Origin: Paracidovorax wautersii
GTDB lineage: Bacteria > Pseudomonadota > Gammaproteobacteria > Burkholderiales > Burkholderiaceae_C
Assembly: GCF_031453675.1 (NCBI RefSeq)
Contig: NZ_JAVIZX010000001.1
Location: forward strand, 1,820,001-1,884,000
Reading direction: 5' to 3'
Length of the DNA: 64,000 nt
How positions within the stretch are numbered: position 1 is the stretch's first letter; the number at the start of each line of letters is the position of its first letter. Below are positions 1 through 20,529 of the stretch, piece by piece. A program made the position numbers and the translations under genes. Below the pieces are notes generated by a model that was not told the DNA's origin, made no database searches, and saw only the letters and a list, made by a program, of their open reading frames with translations.

Positions 1-41
1 CAAGCAGGGGGTCGTCGGTTCGATCCCGTCATCCTCCACCA
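1..41 (+). tRNA. tRNA-Ala, 3' part (cut by window edge)
   Basis: This is the 3' half of a tRNA: the third anticodon base, the anticodon 3' stem, a T-arm with GGTTCGATCC and an encoded CCA end. The sequence matches the tRNA-Ala(TGC) that usually sits between 16S and 23S in proteobacterial rRNA operons, and the 23S gene follows 350 bases later. The first two anticodon bases lie outside the window, so TGC is inferred from family and position. Confidence 0.85.
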
Positions 42-389
42 ATCAATCGGAAATCTAAGCAACACCAAAGCGGCTTCGCAAGAGGCCTCTTTGTTGTTGG
101 ACGAGATTACTCGGACCAATCGGCTGTTCTTTAAAAATTCATAGAGTCGAATCAGCGTTGCTGATGGAAACTGCACATTCGTAAAGGTTTAGTGCAGACC
201 GTGCCATCAGCAACATAAATTTGATTGCGTCAAAACGAACGAACTTTGTTTGTTCAAGTAATGACGAATCGTTCTCTAGGTAGCAATACCGAAGAAACAT
301 TCACATTACGGCATAACGCGCGAGGTGAAAGACCTCGCAAGTCCTTGAAAGAAAACGGAGGCGTCTCGCAAGAGAGGTCAAAGTTATAG
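42..389 (+). other. 16S-23S internal transcribed spacer (distal part)
   Basis: This spacer runs between the tRNA-Ala tail and mature 23S rRNA. It holds a boxA-like element at 125-140, a small GAAA-loop hairpin around 322-342, and the 5' arm of a long processing stem at 377-396. No protein-coding gene is apparent. Confidence 0.8.
125..140 (+). promoter_or_regulatory. boxA-like rRNA antitermination element
   Basis: The sequence TGTTCTTTAAAAATTC resembles the boxA element bound by NusB/S10 in rRNA leaders and spacers, and it sits at the expected place ahead of 23S. The assignment is by consensus resemblance only. Confidence 0.6.

Positions 390-396
<7 letters not shown>
377..396 (+). repeat. 5' arm of the 23S RNase III processing stem
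   Basis: These 20 bases are a perfect reverse complement of 3257-3276, so the ends of pre-23S rRNA pair into a long stem. In proteobacteria this kind of stem is cut by RNase III during 23S maturation. Confidence 0.85.
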
Positions 397-3256
<2,860 letters not shown>

Positions 3257-3264
<8 letters not shown>

Positions 3265-3276
3265 TATAACTTTGAC
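3257..3276 (+). repeat. 3' arm of the 23S RNase III processing stem
   Basis: Perfect 20-base reverse complement of 377-396. It overlaps the 3' end of mature 23S and defines where the pre-rRNA folds back. Confidence 0.85.
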
Positions 3277-3379
3277 GACACCGTCAAGGTTGTTATGCCA
3301 AGTGACGCAATCAAAAATTACATGCTGATTTAGCTCTGTGAATTCGTTGTCTTGACCCAGTCAAGGCAGCAACAAGTTA

Positions 3380-3494
3380 TGCCTGATGACCATAGCAAGT
3401 TGGTACCACTCCTTCCCATCCCGAACAGGACAGTGAAACGACTTTGCGCCGATGATAGTGCGGGTTCCCGTGTGAAAGTAGGTCATCGTCAGGC
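3380..3494 (+). rRNA. rrf: 5S ribosomal RNA
   Basis: The 5' end TGCCTGATGACC pairs with the 3' end GGTCATCGTCAGGC to form helix I. Internal hallmarks are CCCATCCCGAACAGG and GCGCCGATGATAGT. Length is about 115 nt. It lies about 115 bases after 23S and is followed at once by a terminator, so it is the last gene of the rRNA operon. Confidence 0.96.
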
Positions 3495-3509
3495 TCTTAC
3501 AGCCCAAAC

Positions 3510-3545
3510 CGCCCTTCTGCTCTGACGAGTAGAAGGGCGTTTTGC
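3510..3545 (+). terminator. Rho-independent terminator of the rRNA operon
   Basis: A 13-bp stem (3510-3522 with 3527-3539, one G-T wobble) closes a TGAC tetraloop and is followed by TTTT. It lies 15 bases after 5S rRNA and ends the operon. Confidence 0.9.
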
Positions 3546-4141
3546 TTTGCGGCGGCGCATCCCGTCAGAGGAGTGATCGCTCATGCTGCTTCGCCAAGGC
3601 GCTCCTAGATGGCGCCGCCCCCTGTGATGCCCAGAACATCCCTCAGGCCGCTGCGCCAGGTCACGGCCGTGCCGACTGCTCTATGGCGGACAACTCGCGC
3701 TGCGGAACCGTCGGGCGACTAGAACAGAACACCGCTCAACCAATGCCGGATGTCTGTCCAGACGATAAGCCCTGCCGCTTGCGCGCTCGCTGCTGCCAGT
3801 CACAGGAAGAAGGGGCTTCGAGGAGGTGTGTAGAGCAGTTGACTTATGGTGCGTCAGTCGGATGGATGTTGATTGGTTCAATTCAACATCGAAACTCCTT
3901 TGATGAGGAGTTCCGGGAGTCTTCGAGTGGTGCCCTAGTGCGGATGTTTGGTCGACCAGTGCCGGCGGGTAGGGTTGCTACTCCGTGGCTGCTATACCAA
4001 CAGGGTCTCTGACGCTTTCCCTTGGGGCCACATGAGTGATTGGCGGGAAGCCGCGCTCCCTCGGCCCTAATGTGTCATGAGCACACAGAACGCCCATCAG
4101 AGGCCCAAAGAAGGTTTAAGAGCGCCCAGATTCCTTTCGTG

Positions 4142-4321
4142 TCAGGTGTTTTCAAATAGGCGCGCTAGTTCAGCCTCGGTGAGGCTGGCTTGCCCAATGA
4201 TGTGGCTAACCGACGTGAGCTCACTCGGCCATAGACACGCGTCGTTGCCAACGATGCCGCGCTGTTTCTCGATCTGGATAAGGGCAGGATAGCCTGCAGC
4301 CAAAAGGTGGACTGCCTTCAT
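4142..4321 (-). CDS. Possible 59-residue protein or gene fragment
   Basis: A minus-strand frame starting at ATG 4321 encodes 59 residues with ordinary amino-acid balance (for example LLAAGYPALIQIEKQ and SLTEAELARLFENT), unlike the Arg/Pro/Ser-rich shadows seen elsewhere. The same frame stays open upstream of the ATG to the edge of tRNA-Tyr, which suggests the 3' end of a longer gene cut off there, or chance. I see no good Shine-Dalgarno sequence and do not recognise the family. Function is unknown. Confidence 0.3.
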   Translation of the reverse strand: MKAVHLLAAGYPALIQIEKQRGIVGNDACLWPSELTSVSHIIGQASLTEAELARLFENT

Positions 4322-4387
4322 GCCAATTCCAAAGAGCCAAGTTGAGCCCGATCTTTGAATTTTCTGGTCGAGGGCAAAAAATCCTGC

Positions 4388-4393
4388 TAGAAT
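4388..4393 (+). promoter_or_regulatory. -10-like box ahead of the tRNA-tuf cluster
   Basis: TAGAAT ends 13 bases before tRNA-Tyr, a suitable distance for a stable-RNA promoter. I do not see a clear -35 partner, so this is tentative. Confidence 0.35.
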
Positions 4394-4405
4394 TCGAGAT
4401 TCTTC

Positions 4406-4491
4406 GGAGGGGTGCCCGAGTGGCTAAAGGGGGCAGACTGTAAATCTGTTGGCTTACGCCTACACTGGTTCGAATCCAGTCCCCTCCACCA
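4406..4491 (+). tRNA. tRNA-Tyr (anticodon GTA)
   Basis: An 86-nt tRNA with a 7-bp acceptor stem (GGAGGGG with CCCCTCC), the long variable arm typical of tRNA-Tyr, anticodon GTA and an encoded CCA end. It is first in the tRNA-Tyr/Gly/Thr-tuf cluster, the same order as tyrU-glyT-thrT-tufB in enterobacteria. Confidence 0.97.
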
Positions 4492-4547
4492 GAAATTGTC
4501 AGTCAAAGGTGCTTAAGCGGCACCTCGCAGCAGCGTGAGGTGCTGAT

Positions 4548-4621
4548 GCGGGAGTAGTTCAATGGTAGAACCCTAGCCTTCCAAGCTAATGACGCGGGTT
4601 CGATTCCCGTCTCCCGCTCCA
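4548..4621 (+). tRNA. tRNA-Gly (anticodon TCC)
   Basis: A 74-nt tRNA with acceptor stem GCGGGAG/CTCCCGC, anticodon TCC at 4580-4582 and an encoded CCA end. The outermost anticodon-stem pair looks like a C-A mismatch. Confidence 0.96.
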
Positions 4622-4665
4622 GTCGGTGCTGTTTGCAAGATTCGAGGCCGATACGTTGGCCTCAT

Positions 4666-4740
<75 letters not shown>

Positions 4741-4813
4741 TTTCCAGGTGCGTCCGTTTGAGATTGCGCCGATATCAAGCTGTGTTGCGCTAGATTTTTT
4801 TCGGAGTCGAAAA

Positions 4814-6004
<1,191 letters not shown>

Positions 6005-6016
6005 TCAGTGCATTGA

Positions 6017-6092
6017 AGGGGTATAGCTCAATTGGCAGAGCGTCGGTCTCCAAAACCGAAGGTTGTAGGTTCGATTCCTACTGCCCCTGCCA
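6017..6092 (+). tRNA. tRNA-Trp (anticodon CCA)
   Basis: A 76-nt tRNA with acceptor AGGGGTA/TGCCCCT, anticodon CCA in the CTCCAAA loop and an encoded CCA end. It sits between tuf and secE, a placement common in betaproteobacteria. Confidence 0.97.
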
Positions 6093-6110
6093 CCTGATGT
6101 GGTAGCAACC

Positions 6111-6135
6111 AAGCCCGCCAAGACCTGGCGGGCTT
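6111..6135 (+). terminator. Perfect 10-bp hairpin between tRNA-Trp and secE
   Basis: AAGCCCGCCA pairs with TGGCGGGCTT around an AGACC loop. There is no T-tract, so it may be a weak terminator, an attenuator or a 3'-end stabiliser for the tuf-tRNA transcript. Confidence 0.5.
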
Positions 6136-6181
6136 CGGTGTCTTGTGCGGCACCGATTTGAAACCGAAGAATTAGTCGTAT

Positions 6182-6565
6182 ATGGCCACATCTCAAGTCG
6201 AAACCGTCAGCACGGGCGCCGACAAGGCAAAGCTCGCTGCTGTCGTTGCGCTGGTACTGGCGTCGGTCGCCGGCTTTTATTTGCTGAGCAAGCAGGGACC
6301 GCTGGTGCAGTGGGGCGTGCTGCTGGTCGGGCTGGCGGCGGCTGTGGCGGTCTTCCTGGTTTCCGAGCCCGGCAAGCAGTTCACGGGATTTGCCCGGGAC
6401 GCTTGGCGCGAAGTCAAGAAGGTGGTCTGGCCCACCCGTAAAGAGACGCTGCAGATGACTGCGTACGTGTTCGTCTTCGTTGTGGTCATGGCCTTGTTTT
6501 TGTGGTTCACCGACAAAACGCTGGAGTGGGTCTTGTATGACCTGATCCTGGGTTGGAGGAAGTAA
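6182..6565 (+). CDS. secE: Preprotein translocase subunit SecE
   Basis: SecE is the small clamp subunit of the inner-membrane SecYEG channel. The 127-residue product has three hydrophobic segments (about 17-35, 41-60 and 93-110), as in the longer three-helix proteobacterial SecE. The conserved cytoplasmic motif WPTRKET is at 83-89, just before the last helix. The stop codon abuts the nusG start codon, the usual secE-nusG arrangement. Confidence 0.96.
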   Translation: MATSQVETVSTGADKAKLAAVVALVLASVAGFYLLSKQGPLVQWGVLLVGLAAAVAVFLVSEPGKQFTGFARDAWREVKKVVWPTRKETLQMTAYVFVFVVVMALFLWFTDKTLEWVLYDLILGWRK

Positions 6566-7159
6566 ATGACCGATGCAGTGGAAGTGAGTGGCGAAGAGTC
6601 GGGAGCGCTGGGCGCTCCTGCCAACCCTGATCTGCGTTGGTACATCGTCCATGCCTACTCCGGCATGGAAAAGGCCGTGGAGCGCAACATCGCCGAGCGC
6701 ATCGCGCGCGCAGGCATGCAGGACAAGTTCGGTCGTATTCTGGTTCCCACCGAAGAGGTGGTGGAAATGAAGAATGGCCAGCGCAAGACCACAGAGCGCC
6801 GCCTGTACCCGGGCTATGTCTTTGTCGAAATGATCATGGACGACGACACGTGGCACTTGGTGAAGCATACGAACAAGGTGACCGGCTTCGTGGGTGGCGC
6901 GAAGAACCGCCCGGCTCCGATCTCCGGCGACGAAGTGCAGAAGATTGTCAGCCAGATGCAAGAAGGCACGGAAAAGCCGCGCCACAAGGTCGAATTCATG
7001 GTGGGCGAACTGATCCGTGTGAAGGAAGGCCCCTTCACCGACTTCAATGGGTCGGTGGAAGAAGTCAACTACGAGAAGAGCCGCGTGCGCGTCTCTGTCA
7101 TGATTTTCGGTCGCTCCACCCCGGTGGAGCTGGAGTTCGGGCAGGTCGAGAAGACCTGA
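6566..7159 (+). CDS. nusG: Transcription termination/antitermination factor NusG
   Basis: NusG binds RNA polymerase to promote elongation and couples it to Rho or to the ribosome. The 197-residue product has the NGN domain ([18 protein letters not shown] near the start, then [12 protein letters not shown]) and a C-terminal KOW domain ([16 protein letters not shown] near 150-165). The first 20 residues are a variable extension. GGAGG lies just upstream of the ATG inside the end of secE, and the two genes are contiguous. Confidence 0.97.
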   Translation: MTDAVEVSGEESGALGAPANPDLRWYIVHAYSGMEKAVERNIAERIARAGMQDKFGRILVPTEEVVEMKNGQRKTTERRLYPGYVFVEMIMDDDTWHLVKHTNKVTGFVGGAKNRPAPISGDEVQKIVSQMQEGTEKPRHKVEFMVGELIRVKEGPFTDFNGSVEEVNYEKSRVRVSVMIFGRSTPVELEFGQVEKT

Positions 7160-7275
7160 TCGTTCCCCAAAGGATGTCGCACTCTTCGACTCGGTGCGAA
7201 TGAAAGAGTTGAGTCGTTAACCCCGGGGAGCTGCCTTGCAAAAGAAGCAGCGTTATCACCCGCAAGGAGTAAAGC

Positions 7276-7707
7276 ATGGCGAAGAAAATCGTCGGTTTTG
7301 TCAAGCTGCAAGTGCCAGCAGGCAAGGCCAACCCATCCCCCCCGATCGGCCCGGCTCTGGGCCAACGTGGCCTCAACATCATGGAGTTCTGCAAGGCGTT
7401 CAACGCCCAGACCCAGGGTGTCGAGCCCGGCCTGCCGCTGCCGGTGGTGATCACCGCCTTCGCGGACAAGAGCTTCACCTTCATCATCAAGACGCCTCCG
7501 GCGACGACGCTGATCAAGAAGGCCATCAAGCTGGAAAAGGGCTCTGCCAACGCGCTGAGCACGAAGGTCGGCAAGATCACCCGCGCACAGCTGGAAGAGA
7601 TCGCCAAGACCAAGCTGAAGGACATGAACGCTGCCAATGTGGACGCTGCCGTTCGCACGCTGGCTGGCTCTGCACGCTCCATGGGCGTGACGGTGGAAGG
7701 TTTGTAA
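7276..7707 (+). CDS. rplK: 50S ribosomal protein L11
   Basis: L11 binds 23S rRNA at the GTPase-associated centre. The 143-residue product has the conserved N-terminus ([20 protein letters not shown]) and the C-terminal rRNA-binding domain ending GVTVEGL. AAGGAG lies just before the ATG. It follows nusG after a 116-base gap and is followed by rplA after one base. Confidence 0.97.
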   Translation: MAKKIVGFVKLQVPAGKANPSPPIGPALGQRGLNIMEFCKAFNAQTQGVEPGLPLPVVITAFADKSFTFIIKTPPATTLIKKAIKLEKGSANALSTKVGKITRAQLEEIAKTKLKDMNAANVDAAVRTLAGSARSMGVTVEGL

Positions 7708-7708
7708 G

Positions 7709-8404
7709 ATGGCCAAGTTGACCAAGAAGCAGAAGGCCCTGCAGGGCAAAGTCGACAGCACGAAGCTGTACGCTTTCTCCGAGGCTGTTGTCATCGTGAA
7801 GGAAGCCGCAACCGCCAAGTTCGATGAGTCCATCGATGTGGCCGTGCAGCTCGGCATCGATGCCAAGAAGTCGGACCAAGTCGTGCGTGGCGCCGTGGTG
7901 CTGCCTAACGGCACCGGCAAGACCACCCGCGTGGCGGTGTTCGCTCAAGGCGCCAAGGCTGATGAAGCCAAGGCGGCTGGCGCTGACATCGTCGGCATGG
8001 ACGACCTGGCCGCCATGGTCAAGGCCGGCGACATGCCTTTCGACGTGGTGATCGCCGCCCCTGACGCGATGCGCGTTGTGGGTACGCTCGGTCAGATCCT
8101 GGGCCCGCGCGGCCTGATGCCCAACCCGAAGGTGGGCACGGTGACGCCGGACGTCGCCACGGCGGTGAAGAATGCCAAGGCGGGTCAGGTGCAATTCCGC
8201 GTGGACAAGGCCGGCATCGTGCACAGCACCATTGGCCGTCGCTCGTTCGACAACGAGAAGCTGCAGGGCAACCTGGTCGCGCTGATCGAGGCCCTCAACA
8301 AGGCCAAGCCGGCTACCAGCAAGGGCCTGTACCTGCGCAAGGTGGCTGTGTCTTCCACGATGGGCCTGGGCGTCCGCGTGGATACGCAATCCATCTCGGC
8401 GTAA
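7709..8404 (+). CDS. rplA: 50S ribosomal protein L1
   Basis: L1 forms the mobile L1 stalk near the E site and, in enterobacteria, represses its own operon. The 231-residue product has the L1 signature around [17 protein letters not shown] and [17 protein letters not shown]. It starts one base after the rplK stop, so the two genes are probably translationally coupled. Confidence 0.97.
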   Translation: MAKLTKKQKALQGKVDSTKLYAFSEAVVIVKEAATAKFDESIDVAVQLGIDAKKSDQVVRGAVVLPNGTGKTTRVAVFAQGAKADEAKAAGADIVGMDDLAAMVKAGDMPFDVVIAAPDAMRVVGTLGQILGPRGLMPNPKVGTVTPDVATAVKNAKAGQVQFRVDKAGIVHSTIGRRSFDNEKLQGNLVALIEALNKAKPATSKGLYLRKVAVSSTMGLGVRVDTQSISA

Positions 8405-8638
8405 TTGCAAGATCTTCGATCTCTTTCACGAGAGGTCGATGTGGTGGGCTGCAGCTGCCGTCGGTAGCTGCAGGTCATCCAAGACCGTTGGTGCGCAATC
8501 CGGTTGCGCTTAAACCCCCGAAGGGCCAACGCAGATGGCGATCCCGCTGCAGATGGAATTCATTTCCGAAACAGTTGGTCGCTGCAACAAGAGCGTGCAG
8601 AAGGGCTTGCCCCGACTGCGCAATTTAAGGAGTAGACC
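8405..8638 (+). promoter_or_regulatory. L10-type leader RNA upstream of rplJ
   Basis: This 234-base non-coding stretch separates rplA from rplJ. It folds into a CTGCAGCT stem-loop (8449-8473) and a GCGCAA/TTGCGC hairpin (8493-8498 with 8504-8509) enclosed by GTTGG/CCAAC (8487-8491 with 8526-8530). In many bacteria the L10-L7/L12 complex binds such a leader to repress translation of rplJL. Position and fold fit; sequence identity to the known family was not tested. Confidence 0.55.
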
Positions 8639-9166
8639 TTGAGTCTTAATCGCAGTGAGAAAGAAGCGGTCATCAATGAAGTGACCAGCCTCGCCGCTAA
8701 AGCTCAAACGCTCGTGATCGCGGAATACCGTGGCATCACGGTCGCCGACATGACCAAACTGCGCGTTGACGCCCGCAGCAAGGGTGTGAGCCTGAGTGTT
8801 CTGAAGAACACCCTGGCCCGCCGTGCTGTGGCTGGCAGCCAGTTTGACGTGGTGGCTGACCAGATGACCGGTCCTCTGATCTACGGCTTCTCCGAAGACG
8901 CTGTGGCCGCCGCCAAGGTGGTGGCCGATTTCGCGAAGACCAACGACAAGCTGGTCATTCGCGGTGGCGCATTCGGTGGCAAAGCCCTGGACGTGAACGG
9001 CGTGAAGCAACTGGCCAACATCCCTTCCAAGGAAGTGCTGCTGGCCCAGCTGTGTGGCTTGCTGATGTCCCCCATTTCGCGTACGGCCGTGGTGCTGGGC
9101 GCTTTGGCGGCAAAGAAGGGCGAGGGCGCTGCCGAACAACCGGCAGCCGAGGCAGCTGCGGCCTGA
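8639..9166 (+). CDS. rplJ: 50S ribosomal protein L10
   Basis: L10 is the base of the ribosomal stalk and holds the L7/L12 dimers. The 175-residue product begins [15 protein letters not shown], typical of the betaproteobacterial protein, and ends in an Ala-rich tail. The start codon is TTG at 8639: AAGGAG lies 8 bases upstream and no in-frame ATG fits the conserved N-terminus. A weak start codon suits a gene kept under translational control by the leader. Confidence 0.95.
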   Translation: MSLNRSEKEAVINEVTSLAAKAQTLVIAEYRGITVADMTKLRVDARSKGVSLSVLKNTLARRAVAGSQFDVVADQMTGPLIYGFSEDAVAAAKVVADFAKTNDKLVIRGGAFGGKALDVNGVKQLANIPSKEVLLAQLCGLLMSPISRTAVVLGALAAKKGEGAAEQPAAEAAAA

Positions 9167-9206
9167 TTGGCCCGCTGTTAACCAACGATATTGTTAGGAA
9201 ATCAAA

Positions 9207-9584
<378 letters not shown>

Positions 9585-9600
9585 TTCGCCTTGTTGCCAG

Positions 9601-9630
9601 GGCTGGGGGCTCCGAAAAGGGCTCCCAGCC
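9601..9630 (+). terminator. Attenuator-like hairpin between rplL and rpoB
   Basis: An 11-bp GC-rich stem (GGCTGGGGGCT with GGCTCCCAGCC, two wobbles) lies 16 bases after rplL and is followed only by TTT. In enterobacteria a partial terminator at this place lowers rpoBC expression relative to rplJL; a similar role is inferred here. Confidence 0.6.
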
Positions 9631-9864
9631 TTTGGCGCTTATGGATACCGAGTCCAGAGCGCACCAGAAAACGACTCCCCTGCGATCGTTTTCTAGTGTC
9701 TTCTGATCACCCCGACAGCAGAAGACGCCTTGGTTCGGGCGATGTGCAACGCATCGCCGTCCGCCATGGTTGGTAGTGGCCAACCGCCAAGCCCGCACGG
9801 AAGCCCTCCCTTGCGGGTCAGTAGTCGTCGAAGACCCCATTCCATGTCTTTGCCCGGAGATCTC

Positions 9865-13989
<4,125 letters not shown>

Positions 13990-14076
13990 GCAGGTTCGAG
14001 TTTTTGAAAGAAAAGTGAGCGGCCAGCGCTCACCCATTAAGGGTTTGCAGGTGTTTTGTGCCGCAAACGCATATGG

Positions 14077-14101
14077 GGTAAGCGCTGGCAGCTATGTTTT
14101 T
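14077..14101 (+). repeat. Copy of a dispersed AGCGCT-AGCTAT repeat (rpoB-rpoC gap)
   Basis: GGTAAGCGCTGGCAGCTATG and a following T-run match the right half of a repeat seen five more times in this window (19714, 32513, 39912, 50611, 56624). It ends 21 bases before the rpoC start codon. A GTTTGC/GCAAAC hairpin lies just upstream (14043-14068). Confidence 0.6.
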
Positions 14102-14122
14102 AGGTGAAAAGGAAAGAGTCAC

Positions 14123-18352
<4,230 letters not shown>

Positions 18353-18385
18353 GCTGCCGGGACGCCCCGTCCGCTCCTGAAAAAG

Positions 18386-18425
18386 CTCCCGCTCTGCCGG
18401 CAACGGCAGGCCGGGAGTTTTTTTT
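18386..18425 (+). terminator. Rho-independent terminator after rpoC
   Basis: A long GC-rich stem (outer CTCCCG 18386-18391 with CGGGAG 18412-18417, inner CTGCCG/CGGCAG) is followed by eight T residues (18418-18425). It lies 33 bases after the rpoC stop. Confidence 0.93.
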
Positions 18426-18489
18426 GCCATCGCCATCGTGTACCGTTCCCGGCAGGGCCCGCCTGACCGGGGCCTCTTTTTTCGCCACC

Positions 18490-19032
18490 ATGCTGACTAC
18501 CTGGATCGTTCTGGCCGTGCTGCTCTTCTGGGCCGTGGGCGCCTACAACCGGCTGATCCGCCTGCGGTCCGCCGCCGTCCAGGCTTTCGGCGGGCTGGAT
18601 GCGCACCTGGTGCGCATGATGGCCATGCTGGGCGAATACGAGGCCACGCAGGTGCCCGAGCCGGTCCCGTCCGATGCCCGCGCTGCGCTGTGGGCGGCCA
18701 CCACGCAGTTCGGGGCGTCGCTGGCTGCCTCGCGGGCCCGCCCGCTGGACGCGGGCGCCGCCGCCGCGTTGACCGCCGCCCACCGGGTGCTGGATACCGC
18801 CTGGCAGACCGTGGTGCGTGAGGCGCAGGAGCGCCACGTGGCCCAGGGCCGCGGCGCCGAGGAGGACGCGATGGCGGCCTGGGTGCTGCGGCGCGAGCAG
18901 CACCTGGCCCAGAACGCGCTGGCCCAGCAGCAGTTCAACGACGCGGTCGCGCAATACAACGGCGCGATCGCCCAATTTCCGGCCCGCCTGCTGGCGTGGC
19001 TGTTCGGATTCAAGCCCGCCCAGGCACTCTGA
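18490..19032 (+). CDS. LemA-family-like membrane protein
   Basis: A 180-residue protein of unknown biochemical role. It has one N-terminal membrane anchor (about 3-18) followed by AYNRLIRLRSAAVQAFGGLD, the LemA-type start of a helical bundle, and it ends in a LemA-like FNDAVAQYNGAIAQFP then LFGFKP. The middle is Ala-rich and more divergent than typical LemA. I chose ATG 18490 because it sits directly before the membrane segment; the frame is open further up into the rpoC terminator. The gene ends 8 bases before rsmB. Confidence 0.7.
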   Translation: MLTTWIVLAVLLFWAVGAYNRLIRLRSAAVQAFGGLDAHLVRMMAMLGEYEATQVPEPVPSDARAALWAATTQFGASLAASRARPLDAGAAAALTAAHRVLDTAWQTVVREAQERHVAQGRGAEEDAMAAWVLRREQHLAQNALAQQQFNDAVAQYNGAIAQFPARLLAWLFGFKPAQAL

Positions 19033-19040
19033 GGACCTCC

Positions 19041-20516
19041 ATGGACCCGACTTCTTCCCGCCGGCCTGCGCCCCGGCGGCCCCGCCCCGATGCGGCCGAC
19101 CGATCTGTTCGCGGGGGTGTCCGCCCGCCTGCGGACGCTGCGACCGGTGCGGCCTCCTCGCCGGTTGGCCAGGCGGCCCATGGCGCACCGCTGTGGATGC
19201 TGCTCGACGCCACCGCGCAGGCGCTGCAGGCGGTGCGCTCCGGACAGTCTGGCACCACCGCCCTGGCGGCGGTGGACGGGGCTCTGCGCCCCGGCGTGCA
19301 GGCCCTGCTGTTCCAGGCGCTGCGCCACCTGGGCCTAGCCCAGGCCGTACGGCGGCAGTTGGCGCCGCGCAACCCGCCACCGCGGGTAGACGCGCTGCTG
19401 TGCACGGCGCTGGCCCTGGCATGGGATCCCGCCCAGGCCCCGTACGAGCCCTTCACCCTGGTCAACCAGGCGGTGGAGGCCGCCAAGCGGCAGGCGGCGA
19501 CCCAGCCGCAGTCCGCCTTCATCAACGCCTGCCTACGCCGCTTTCTGCGAGAGCGTGATGCGCTCGTCGCCGCCGCGCAGACCGATCCGGTCGCCCGCTG
19601 GAACCACCCGGCGTGGTGGATCGACCGCCTGCGCCAGGACCACCCCGCGCACTGGCAGCAGATCCTGGCCGCCAACAACCGGCATGCACCGATGGCGCTG
19701 CGGGTTTCAATGCAAAAATCGACTCCAGCCCAATACCAGCAAGTGCTGGCAGCTATCAATATTGAATCCTCGCTGGTTGGCAGTACCGGGGTGGAACTGC
19801 GCCAGCCGGTGCCGGTACAACAGCTGCCGGGCTTTGCCGAGGGCACCGTCTCTGTGCAGGACGCTGCGGCCCAGCAGGCCGCACCGCTGCTGCTGGATGG
19901 ACTGGACCGCGCCGCGCCGCTGCGCGTGCTGGACGCCTGCGCGGCCCCCGGTGGCAAGACGGCACACATCCTGGAATGGGCCGGGGCCGGCGCGCCCTGG
20001 CAGGTCACGGCGCTGGAGGTGGATGCGCAGCGCAGCCAACGCATCCACGACACGCTGCAGCGCCTGCAACTGTCGGCCCAGGTGCTGGTGGCCGACGCCG
20101 CGCGGCCGCAGGACTGGTGGACGCAGCACTGCGGCGGCGAGCCCTTCGACGCCATCCTGCTGGACGCGCCGTGCACCGCTTCGGGCATCGTGCGCCGGCA
20201 CCCTGACGTGCGCTGGCTGCGTCGACCGACCGACATCGCCCAGCTGTCCCGCCTGCAGGCCCAGCTGCTTGCCGCCCTGTGGCCCCTGGTGAAGCCAGGC
20301 GGAAGGCTGCTGTACTGCACCTGTTCCGTCTTCCGCGCCGAAGGGGACGAGCAGGTCCAAGCGTTTCTTGCGCACAACACCGATGCCCGTTTGCTGCCAT
20401 CGCCCGGCCATTTAATTCCCGGTAACCCGGACAAGGCCGGTGCCCTCGCTGAGAATCCATCGGGTGATCACGACGGTTTCTTCTACGCACTGCTCCAGAA
20501 GTCCCCGGCTGCCTGA
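19041..20516 (+). CDS. rsmB: 16S rRNA m5C967 methyltransferase RsmB
   Basis: RsmB methylates C967 of 16S rRNA using S-adenosylmethionine. The 491-residue product has an N-terminal NusB-like RNA-binding domain (about 55-180) and a C-terminal Rossmann domain with CAAPGGKT at 300-307, DAPC at 375-378 and the catalytic CTCS at 426-429. The start ATG 19041 has GAGGA upstream. The first 45 residues are a low-complexity Arg/Pro/Ala extension. Residues about 224-243 are encoded by a low-GC copy of a dispersed repeat lying in frame. The downstream neighbours DUF4390-ntrYX form a conserved betaproteobacterial cluster. Confidence 0.94.
   Translation: MDPTSSRRPAPRRPRPDAADRSVRGGVRPPADAATGAASSPVGQAAHGAPLWMLLDATAQALQAVRSGQSGTTALAAVDGALRPGVQALLFQALRHLGLAQAVRRQLAPRNPPPRVDALLCTALALAWDPAQAPYEPFTLVNQAVEAAKRQAATQPQSAFINACLRRFLRERDALVAAAQTDPVARWNHPAWWIDRLRQDHPAHWQQILAANNRHAPMALRVSMQKSTPAQYQQVLAAINIESSLVGSTGVELRQPVPVQQLPGFAEGTVSVQDAAAQQAAPLLLDGLDRAAPLRVLDACAAPGGKTAHILEWAGAGAPWQVTALEVDAQRSQRIHDTLQRLQLSAQVLVADAARPQDWWTQHCGGEPFDAILLDAPCTASGIVRRHPDVRWLRRPTDIAQLSRLQAQLLAALWPLVKPGGRLLYCTCSVFRAEGDEQVQAFLAHNTDARLLPSPGHLIPGNPDKAGALAENPSGDHDGFFYALLQKSPAA
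19714..19765 (+). repeat. Dispersed repeat copy in frame inside rsmB
   Basis: AAAAATCGACTCCAGC, then AGTGCTGGCAGCTATCAATA, follows the layout of the intergenic copies at 50611 and 56624 (A-run, CTCCAGC, short spacer, GCGCTGGCAGCTAT, AT-rich end). It is clearly lower in GC than the flanking rsmB codons and encodes QKSTPAQYQQVLAAINIES without breaking the frame. Confidence 0.6.
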
Positions 20517-20529
20517 CGGGCTGCCGGCC

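Larger units (their letters stand above)
3546..4405. other. Gap of about 860 bp without a convincing gene
   Basis: The stretch lies between the rRNA terminator and tRNA-Tyr and looks lower in GC and less codon-biased than the rest of the window. A plus-strand open frame (3542-4012) starts inside the terminator stem, has no ribosome binding site and an Arg/Cys-rich composition, so I do not call it. A 7-bp hairpin (3893-3899 with 3906-3912) is present. The only protein-like frame is a short minus-strand one, listed separately. The region may be decayed coding DNA. Confidence 0.5.

Noticed and set aside
3542-4012. Plus-strand frame of 156 codons after the rRNA operon
   Set aside because: It starts within the terminator stem, has no ribosome binding site and shows Arg/Cys-rich composition without a recognisable domain.
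4748-4813. 22-codon upstream extension of tuf
   Set aside because: The ATG at 4814 has a Shine-Dalgarno sequence and gives the universally conserved EF-Tu N-terminus; the extension begins 8 bases after tRNA-Thr.
9730-9864. Longer N-terminus for RpoB
   Set aside because: The extension is unlike RpoB, and CGGAGA before ATG 9865 supports the shorter form.
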